A program made the position numbers and the translations under genes. Of a stretch of 9,747 nucleotides of DNA, positions 4,563-9,747 are shown piece after piece. Every line of letters begins with the position of its first letter. The stretch's first letter is position 1. The stretch comes from a bacterium (GTDB lineage Bacteria > Patescibacteria > Dojkabacteria > JAKAPS01 > JAJZLI01). Below the pieces are notes generated by a model. The model searched no databases. It was not told where the DNA came from and was given only the letters and a program-made list of their open reading frames with translations. The stretch lies in assembly GCA_021805885.1 (NCBI GenBank), contig JAJZDR010000047.1, positions 1-9,747 on the forward strand, written 5' to 3'.

Positions 4563-7500
4563 ATGTATAAGTATAAATTATTTATAACTTTACTTGTAAT
4601 ATTATTTCTTGCCCCATTATTACACACCAATGCTTTTGCACAAGGCTATACGCCAACTGTTGTTAGATCCATGAGTTTAGATTCTAAAATAGTTCCAACA
4701 GGAAATGGTTCTGGTTACTATATAGTATCTAATAGTGGAATAGTTCAATCACTAGGATCTGCTAAATATTATGGAGGATTAAATAATATAGCTGTAGTAC
4801 CAAACCACAATGTTGTAGATATGATTGTTACACCAAATGATGGTGGTTATTATATTTTAACTCAAGATGGTGGAGTTTATAATTTTGGTAATGCACAGTT
4901 TTATGGATCTTTATATAATGTACAGACTGTTCCTGTAAGGGTTGCTGTCAGTATGAAACTTACAACCACAGGCAACGGTTACTATATAATGACAAAGGAA
5001 GGTGGTGTGTATACATTTGGTGATGCAGTATTTCAAGGATCTGCATATACCTATCAGAATCCACCAACAGTCAATGCTGTGTCATTGCAAGTAACGAATG
5101 GAGGATATTATATTCTAGAGCAGAATGGTGGTCTATATACATTTGGAACTGTTCCTTTCTACGGATCTATGTTTAATATAGCAGGAAATATTGATAGAAC
5201 ATCAATTGGAATGCAGTTAACATCTCAAGGTTATATGATACAAACATCAAATGGAGGAGAATATACATTTGGTAATGCTCAATTCTATGGAACTATCTTT
5301 AACATTATAAATCCTCAATCAACAGTGGTTTCAGATACAGCTGTGCTACCAGGAGACACAGGATACTATGTTCTTGTATCAAGTGGAGCTGTATATACTT
5401 TTGGTAATGCAATATATCTTGGTAATTACACAACCTTAGGGATTTCTAATATAGGTGTTATTACAAATACAGGTCCTTTAACAGTAACTGGAAATACTGT
5501 TTTAAATGGTAATTTATCAGTTATGGGTATCATTACTGCACCTCTTCTTGATGTTAACAATATAAATATATTAAATAATCTTTATTTTGCAGGTTCAAAC
5601 CCACAAATAGATACAGGATCAAATTCCCTTACATTCAATGGTAATGGTTCAACTGGAAATATATGTTTCTTTAAATGTGCTAATAGCATATCATCAAATG
5701 GTTCATTATCATTCCTTGGAGGAGCACTATTTGGAGGAAACATTAATGTAGGAGGAAGCAGTACTAATATATTAAATGGAAATACCGAGATTAAAAACAA
5801 TCTAACAGTATCTGGAAATACTATGACTAATAGTTTAACAAATACTGGTTTATTTACAAATAATGGAAATTCTATTTTAAACGGAATGTTAAATGTTACA
5901 GGTAATAGCACACTAAGTACGCTAAATGTAAATGGTGTAACTACAACTCATGATATAACAAATACAGGGTTATTTAGAAATACTGGTAAAAGTATATTTG
6001 GAGAAGATATACATGCTTTAGATAGTTTATATGTTAAAGAAAATGTAAGTGTTCATCATAATCTTAAAGTAAAAGGGCATACAAAAACTCATGGTATAAA
6101 AAATAGAGGAACTTTGAAAAATAAAGGTATTATAGTAGCTTTTTCTGGCAGAAGAACTAGGGGTCTTGCATTGGTTGTATTTGGTAAAACTAGTACAAAC
6201 GGAATGACTAACAATGGTAATTTATTAAATACTGGTAATGTAGAAGTACTTAAAAATGCATCATTCTTTTCTGATATGGAGGTAGCAGGTAATACAACCA
6301 TTGGAGGAATACTAAATGTTACAGGTAACTCCACATTTGTTGGGAATGTTAATGTAGCACAAAATCTTACTGTAGTAGGTACAACAAGTACTAATGGACT
6401 TAATAATACAGGAACTTTAACTGATACAGGCAATTTGAATGTTACAGGTGGAGGATCTTTTGGAGGTAATTTAAGTTTAACTGGTGTTAATCCTCAAGTT
6501 AATGCTACAGCAGCAAACTTGACTTTAAACAGTAGTGGTAGCGTATGTTTCTCCTCATGTAGTAATAATATAGCATCGGTAGGATTGTTAACGCTCCTTG
6601 GTGGAGGATCTTTTGGAGGAGCATTATCAGCTAATGGTATAACAAATAATGGGACTCTAACAAATAATGGAACAGGTGTGTTTTCTTCATCGGTATCAGC
6701 ATCCTTGTATCAGATAGCTGGTTCAACAATACTATCTAATGGAGGAAATAATCGGAATGTATTTGTTGGATCTCAATCTGGACATGATAATACTTCAGGT
6801 TATAATAATTCTTTCGTAGGAAGTGGAGCTGGATTGTCCAATACTACTGGAATTGATAACTCGTATTTAGGTCAACAAACAGGTCTTTTTAACACCTCAG
6901 GTAGCTATAATTTATTTATAGGGAGTAATGCTGGTGTACAAAACACCACCGGGAATGGCAATTCATTTATGGGTTTAAACACAGGATTCAGTAATACAAC
7001 TGGTAGTTACAATACATTTGTGGGTCTTAATTCTGGATATTCTAATACATTAAGTGGTAATACATACTTGGGAGCAAGTACAGGAGGAACATCTACAGTT
7101 TCTGATTCTACAGCTATAGGTCAAGGTACTCAAGTTACTGAAAGTAATGCTTTGATTCTTGGTGTACCAGGAGTGAATGTAGGTATAGGTACGTCTGCAC
7201 CAAATGCAACTTTAGAAATAACAGGAACCTCTGGACAAACTCAAAATTACCTAGATATAACATCAACTGGTGGAGTTTCAGGTAATGTATTCTCTATAAA
7301 TGTAAATGGTAATGTAACTATATCAGGACATATAATAGTACAAGGTGTAACACCAACACTAGTTACATATCATGGTAATACGGCTCAGTTATCTGATGCT
7401 ACAGATACGTCAGGTGTTATTCAGTTGACACTAAATTCTAGCCCTACTGGGATACGCCAGGTTGAGGTTGTATTTGCAAACGCTTATAGAGTTCCTCCTA

Positions 7501-7667
7501 ATGTTGTAATATCACCTAATAACCCGCAAGCTGCACTAGCATTCTCTAATGAAGAAGCATTTGTTACAACAACTACAACAGGGTTTACTATAAACTTTGG
7601 TAAATTTATATTACTGCCTAGCATATATGATTATGTCTGGACTTATCAAGTACTTCAAAGTAATTGA
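4563..7667 (+). CDS. Large secreted repeat protein, probable surface adhesin or fibre
   Basis: This 1034-aa protein starts at the ATG at 4563. The signal peptide is MYKYK, a hydrophobic core to about residue 20, then AFA before Gln27. The frame extends to a GTG at 4545, but that lies inside the promoter and would bury the basic n-region. Domains, numbered from this ATG: six repeats of about 40-45 aa (36-293) built on GYYI...GGVYTFGNAQFYG; a Gly/Asn/Thr-rich beta-strand region (294-729) with recurring NTG.L.NTGN and NVTGN.T motifs, two CFxxC modules, and a basic segment at 492-542; Hep_Hag-like repeats NTTG..N.F.G...G (730-844); VGIGTSAPNATLEITG (about 873-888); and a C-terminal beta-rich domain (929-1034) with VVFANAYRVPPNVVISP and TTTTTGFTINF. 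There is no LPXTG motif, no autotransporter barrel and no C-terminal anchor. Such mosaics are known as exported adhesins or fibres; the ligand and attachment mode here are unknown. Confidence 0.82.
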   Translation: MYKYKLFITLLVILFLAPLLHTNAFAQGYTPTVVRSMSLDSKIVPTGNGSGYYIVSNSGIVQSLGSAKYYGGLNNIAVVPNHNVVDMIVTPNDGGYYILTQDGGVYNFGNAQFYGSLYNVQTVPVRVAVSMKLTTTGNGYYIMTKEGGVYTFGDAVFQGSAYTYQNPPTVNAVSLQVTNGGYYILEQNGGLYTFGTVPFYGSMFNIAGNIDRTSIGMQLTSQGYMIQTSNGGEYTFGNAQFYGTIFNIINPQSTVVSDTAVLPGDTGYYVLVSSGAVYTFGNAIYLGNYTTLGISNIGVITNTGPLTVTGNTVLNGNLSVMGIITAPLLDVNNINILNNLYFAGSNPQIDTGSNSLTFNGNGSTGNICFFKCANSISSNGSLSFLGGALFGGNINVGGSSTNILNGNTEIKNNLTVSGNTMTNSLTNTGLFTNNGNSILNGMLNVTGNSTLSTLNVNGVTTTHDITNTGLFRNTGKSIFGEDIHALDSLYVKENVSVHHNLKVKGHTKTHGIKNRGTLKNKGIIVAFSGRRTRGLALVVFGKTSTNGMTNNGNLLNTGNVEVLKNASFFSDMEVAGNTTIGGILNVTGNSTFVGNVNVAQNLTVVGTTSTNGLNNTGTLTDTGNLNVTGGGSFGGNLSLTGVNPQVNATAANLTLNSSGSVCFSSCSNNIASVGLLTLLGGGSFGGALSANGITNNGTLTNNGTGVFSSSVSASLYQIAGSTILSNGGNNRNVFVGSQSGHDNTSGYNNSFVGSGAGLSNTTGIDNSYLGQQTGLFNTSGSYNLFIGSNAGVQNTTGNGNSFMGLNTGFSNTTGSYNTFVGLNSGYSNTLSGNTYLGASTGGTSTVSDSTAIGQGTQVTESNALILGVPGVNVGIGTSAPNATLEITGTSGQTQNYLDITSTGGVSGNVFSINVNGNVTISGHIIVQGVTPTLVTYHGNTAQLSDATDTSGVIQLTLNSSPTGIRQVEVVFANAYRVPPNVVISPNNPQAALAFSNEEAFVTTTTTGFTINFGKFILLPSIYDYVWTYQVLQSN
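4668..5441 (+). repeat. Six GYYI/GG.YTFG/FYG protein repeats (N-terminal part of surface protein)
   Basis: Six imperfect copies of 40-45 codons share the order GYYI (or GYMI, GYYV), a variable turn, G(G/A).YTFG.A, and FYG. Their GYYI elements lie near residues 51, 95, 139, 181, 223 and 267, counted from the ATG at 4563. The copies differ at the DNA level, so they are old repeats. The motif resembles the GYWLV...GGVFAFG.A.F.GS repeats of some actinobacterial exported proteins. Six copies would suit a six-bladed propeller or a solenoid; this fold is inference. Confidence 0.72.
5442..6749 (+). repeat. Gly/Asn/Thr-rich beta-strand repeat region of surface protein
   Basis: About 435 codons of low-complexity but patterned sequence. 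Units such as NTGLFTNNGNS, NVTGNST, TSTNGLNNTGTLTDTGN and NVTGGGSFGGNL recur at roughly 12-20 residues. Alternating hydrophobic residues with Gly and Asn turns suggest a beta-helix or triple-stranded fibre shaft. Copies are degenerate at the DNA level. The region includes two CFxxC modules and one unusually basic stretch. Confidence 0.65.
6750..7094 (+). repeat. Hep_Hag/YadA-head-like repeats (NTTG..N.F.G...G)
   Basis: Five to six units of about 18 residues, of the form F.G...G..NTTG..N, run in tandem (for example FVGLNSGYSNT and FIGSNAGVQNTTG). They are followed by a degenerate unit ending in STAIGQGTQV and ALILG. This repeat type occurs in trimeric adhesin heads and in many fibre-like bacterial and phage proteins, where each turn forms part of a left-handed beta-roll. 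It supports an extracellular, possibly trimeric, structure. Confidence 0.7.
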
Positions 7668-7682
7668 ATGAAGTAATTCAAT
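7663..7682 (+). terminator. Weak hairpin over the stop codon of the surface-protein gene
   Basis: ATTGAAT (7663-7669) pairs with ATTCAAT (7676-7682) across the 6-nt loop GAAGTA, giving a 7-bp stem with only one G-C pair. CCCTTTTTG follows about 7 nt later rather than directly, so this is a weak terminator candidate. The TGA stop lies in the stem. Confidence 0.25.
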
Positions 7683-7770
7683 AAAATTCCCTTTTTGTTA
7701 ACATTCCTTTATAAAAATCATTAAACCAGTCTATGACTTTCATCTATAAATTTTACCTAATCATACATTA

Positions 7771-7807
7771 TTGATTTGATTAAATATGTAGTATATATTA
7801 GTAATGA
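7771..7807 (+). promoter_or_regulatory. Promoter of the peroxiredoxin gene, predicted leaderless
   Basis: TTGATT (7771-7776), a 17-bp spacer and TATATT (7794-7799) form a good -35/-10 pair. The predicted start site near 7806 coincides with the second of two consecutive ATGs (7804 and 7807). There is no Shine-Dalgarno. The overlapping TATATA (7792-7797) would instead point to the first ATG. Confidence 0.58.
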
Positions 7808-8262
7808 TGGATAAATTAAAAATTGGAGACAAAGCACCCCAATTTACACTCAAAAATTCAAAAGGTGATGACATATCATTATCCTCATATAAAGGTCAAA
7901 ACGTAGTTTTATACTTCTATCCTAAAGATGGAACTCCAGGATGCACAATAGAAGCTCAAAAATTTAGAAATGATTATAAGGAGTATTTAGATCACAATAC
8001 CGAAATAATAGGGATTAGCATTGACGTGGAAAAATCGCATGAGAATTTTTGTAGTAAATATGAATTACCATTTACTCTTTTATCAGATAAAAATAAAGAG
8101 GTTGTAAAACTATACGGAGCATGGGGAAAAAAATTGTTTTCAAAAGGAACATCTAGAGTAACTTTTCTTATTGATAAAAATCAAGTAATTTCAAATATAT
8201 GGTGGAAAGTAAATGTTCTGAACCACTCTAAAAAAGTTTTAGATTTTATAAAGAATAATTAA
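7804..8262 (+). CDS. bcp: BCP/PrxQ-type peroxiredoxin
   Basis: This 152-aa thiol peroxidase of the BCP/PrxQ subfamily reduces peroxides in the cytoplasm using thioredoxin-like donors. The motif YFYPKDGTPGCT (37-48) holds the peroxidatic Cys47 with its Thr44 and Pro45. GISIDVEKSHENFCSKY (70-86) and FTLLSDKNKEVVKLYGAWG (90-108) match the subfamily, as does SRVTFLIDK. The resolving Cys five residues after Cys47, as in E. coli BCP, is absent (Gln52). Cys83 is the only other cysteine and sits where the alternative PrxQ subgroup carries its resolving Cys, so a Cys47-Cys83 disulfide is likely. The start is ATG 7804 or 7807, giving MMDK or MDK. A promoter ends just upstream. The gene converges with the SDR gene, leaving 16 bp between their stop codons. 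Confidence 0.93.
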   Translation: MMDKLKIGDKAPQFTLKNSKGDDISLSSYKGQNVVLYFYPKDGTPGCTIEAQKFRNDYKEYLDHNTEIIGISIDVEKSHENFCSKYELPFTLLSDKNKEVVKLYGAWGKKLFSKGTSRVTFLIDKNQVISNIWWKVNVLNHSKKVLDFIKNN

Positions 8263-8277
8263 TTTTATATAATAAAA
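8263..8277. terminator. Small AT-only hairpin between convergent genes
   Basis: TTTTAT (8263-8268) and ATAAAA (8272-8277) pair across an ATA loop, exactly filling the gap between the stops of the peroxiredoxin and SDR genes. It reads as a U-tract hairpin on both strands and could be a weak bidirectional terminator. With only six A-T pairs it may be chance in such AT-rich sequence. Confidence 0.3.
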
Positions 8278-8278
8278 C

Positions 8279-9001
8279 CTATTTTCTATTATCCTTCATC
8301 CATTCATGAGCGAATATCTCAGTCTCATTAGTATTAATCGACTCTACTATTTTTTCTGCTATAAATTCTGCTGTATCACCTTCAGGCATTGATCTTCCAG
8401 AAAATGAACTATTACTCTCATCCCTTTGTAAATTTTTTGCAAAATTTGTATTAGTTAAGGTAGGATATACAACACTTACCTTAATATTATGTTCTTTTAA
8501 CTCTTCATTAGCTGTTAGTGATATTCCAACTAATGCTCTTTTTAATGATGAGTATATAGACATATTTGGTATATACATTAATGCTGTACCTGAACTTATA
8601 TTTATTATTTGACCTTCTTTTTGTTCTTTCATTATAGGTATAACCTCCATCATAGCTACAATTGGACCTTCAAGATTTAGTCTATACAGTTCATTCAAGG
8701 TTTCTAAATTTGTTTTATCCAAAGGTGCATAATAACCTCTTCCTGCGTTATTAATAAGGATATCTATCCTTCCAAAATGATTTTTAACCTTTTTCACCAT
8801 TGCCTTTATATCTGCCTCGTTTGTCATGTCACAAACTATAACAATAGAATCTTTTAACTTACTAGACAATTCTTCTAATTTATCTTTTGACCTTGATACT
8901 AGTGCTACTTTAGCCCCTTTTTTTGTCAGAATCCTAGCTAATTCAAGCCCTATGCCAGAAGAAGCTCCCGTGACTATAACAACGTTGTTTTGTACATCCA
9001 T
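8279..9001 (-). CDS. Classical short-chain dehydrogenase/reductase (SDR)
   Basis: This 240-aa NAD(P)-dependent oxidoreductase has the classical SDR layout. The Rossmann motif is TGASSGIG (11-18). Arg37 after the second strand (VALVSRS) favours NADP(H). Asp58-Met59 follow the third strand, NNAG is at 84-87 and Asn109 lies in LNLEGP. The catalytic set is Ser136/Ser137 in ISSG, Tyr150 and Lys154 (Y-x-x-x-K). All catalytic residues are present and the length is typical, so it should be active; the substrate cannot be told from sequence. A Ser-rich loop (DESNSSFSGRSM, 194-205) covers the usual substrate-lid region. It is probably cytoplasmic. A TATATC (9015-9010) ends 8 nt before the ATG and no Shine-Dalgarno is seen. 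It lies 51 nt downstream of the PQQ-repeat gene on the same strand and may be cotranscribed with it. Confidence 0.92.
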   Translation of the reverse strand: MDVQNNVVIVTGASSGIGLELARILTKKGAKVALVSRSKDKLEELSSKLKDSIVIVCDMTNEADIKAMVKKVKNHFGRIDILINNAGRGYYAPLDKTNLETLNELYRLNLEGPIVAMMEVIPIMKEQKEGQIINISSGTALMYIPNMSIYSSLKRALVGISLTANEELKEHNIKVSVVYPTLTNTNFAKNLQRDESNSSFSGRSMPEGDTAEFIAEKIVESINTNETEIFAHEWMKDNRK

Positions 9002-9052
9002 AAAAGCATGATATAAAATAAAAATGAATATTCTATTAACTTGGGTGAATTT

Positions 9053-9747
9053 TTATAATCTAAATCCGAATACTTTGTCAAATATGCTCCAAACATAGTA
9101 TTTAACAAAGCTGATGGTATCGTTATAAACATATGTATCTGGGAAAGCATATAATATACCATCTGATGATCCGATGTAAATTTCATTGTTAACCAGTGCA
9201 GGGTTTGCACCAGAAAATTGAGCTGTCTTCCCCACTCCGAATCTATGTACTCCAAGTACATCCCCATTTTTAGCATTCAATGCATAGAAATTCTTAAAAT
9301 TGTCTCCAAAATACAAAACTCCATTTGAATAAACCGCCCCATCTTTTACATCTCCATAAACTTTTGTCATCCAATTTTTATGTCCATTTGTTATATTAAA
9401 TGAGTAGAATCTTCCCTTTCCTATAGGATTACCTACGTATATAGAATTTCCAACTATAATAGAGTTTGCTGTTTCCATAGCCATAGGGTTACTACCGAAT
9501 CCTAATATATGATCCCACACTATATTCCCTGTTTTTTTAGATAATACATATAAAACCTCATAAAATTTATTAGGTGTTGAAGATAGTGCCTCTCCAGATA
9601 TTACTACATATTTTGAATTCGTAGCTGGAGAGCAATCAGTTAATCCTCCATATGATTGAGGCATAGGTCTTTGCCATAATATTTTTTTAGTATTTACATT
9701 AACTGCAGCTACATATTGAGTCTGATTTGGGAGTCCTTCACCAAAAT
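9053..9747 (-). CDS. PQQ-repeat (quinoprotein-like) beta-propeller protein, C-terminal part (cut by window edge)
   Basis: The frame is open to the right edge, so at least 230 aa belong to this gene, and the Met encoded at 9664 is internal. Repeats typical of PQQ-like propellers are visible: AAVNVNTKKILWQ (about 13-25), YVLSKKTGNIVW (66-77), YSFNITNGHKNW (114-125), YALNAKNGDVLG (154-165) and EIYIGSSDGILYAF (188-201). Each ends in the (N/K)(T/N)G-x-x-W type turn or a close variant. These domains serve as scaffolds (as in BamB) or as quinoprotein dehydrogenases; no cofactor-binding residues can be confirmed here. After the last blade is a tail of about 25 aromatic residues (ISFVKYYVWSIFDKVFG) that could pack on the propeller or touch a membrane. 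The signal peptide, if any, lies outside the window. It precedes the SDR gene by 51 nt on the same strand. Confidence 0.8.
   Translation of the reverse strand, partial: FGEGLPNQTQYVAAVNVNTKKILWQRPMPQSYGGLTDCSPATNSKYVVISGEALSSTPNKFYEVLYVLSKKTGNIVWDHILGFGSNPMAMETANSIIVGNSIYVGNPIGKGRFYSFNITNGHKNWMTKVYGDVKDGAVYSNGVLYFGDNFKNFYALNAKNGDVLGVHRFGVGKTAQFSGANPALVNNEIYIGSSDGILYAFPDTYVYNDTISFVKYYVWSIFDKVFGFRL

Noticed and set aside
5582..6433. Two minus-strand frames rich in Val, Leu and Pro (5582-5911 and 6089-6433).
   Set aside because: They are the antisense image of the Asn/Thr/Gly-rich repeats of the surface protein and contain no independent motifs.
6750..7094. CRISPR-like or satellite DNA array in the repeat section.
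   Set aside because: The periodicity is at the protein level (about 54 bp) with divergent DNA copies and no unique spacers.
4563..7667. A prophage tail-fibre gene.
   Set aside because: The motifs occur in phage fibres, but there is an N-terminal signal peptide and no phage structural, lysis or integration gene nearby.
8974..9276. Minus-strand open frame of 100 codons.
   Set aside because: It lies in another frame across the end of the PQQ-repeat gene and the start of the SDR gene, both of which have clear family motifs.

Overview
This is an AT-rich bacterial window with compact, short-spaced genes and no rRNA, tRNA, CRISPR array or mobile element that I can recognise. TGA acts as a normal stop (for example in the convergent pair near 3060), so the code is standard. 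The large surface protein carries repeat and C-terminal motifs that I associate with Candidate Phyla Radiation (Patescibacteria) surface proteins. Together with the small, weakly conserved neighbours, this makes a CPR-type genome my best guess. The assignment is inference and no marker gene in the window settles it.

Layout. Positions 1-1511 hold a minus-strand run: a 126-aa hypothetical, a 68-aa hypothetical, a PIG-L/LmbE-type deacetylase, and the start of a dienelactone-hydrolase-like protein cut by the left edge. A 39-bp divergent promoter region separates this run from a plus-strand peptidase-S51 (cyanophycinase/PepE-like) gene. Next is a six-TM membrane protein, whose stop overlaps that of a convergent GlsB/YeaQ-type small membrane protein. 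Then come trhO (a rhodanese-family tRNA U34 hydroxylase), a roughly 1034-residue secreted repeat protein (4563-7667), and a BCP/PrxQ peroxiredoxin. The peroxiredoxin converges on a minus-strand short-chain dehydrogenase, which follows a PQQ-repeat beta-propeller protein cut by the right edge.

The genes look like housekeeping, stress and cell-surface functions rather than one pathway. TrhO and the peroxiredoxin suggest contact with oxygen or peroxide. The repeat protein is the largest and most unusual element. It has a signal peptide, six GYYI/FG/FYG repeats, a Gly/Asn/Thr-rich beta-structure region with a localised basic band and two CFxxC modules, Hep_Hag-like repeats, a VGIGT linker and a C-terminal beta-rich domain. 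This looks like an exported adhesin or fibre.

A recurring regulatory pattern is that TATAAT-like -10 elements end only about 4-10 nt before start codons, with no Shine-Dalgarno sequence. This suggests frequent leaderless transcription and helps to choose starts. I found no recognisable defence, mobile or biosynthetic system.
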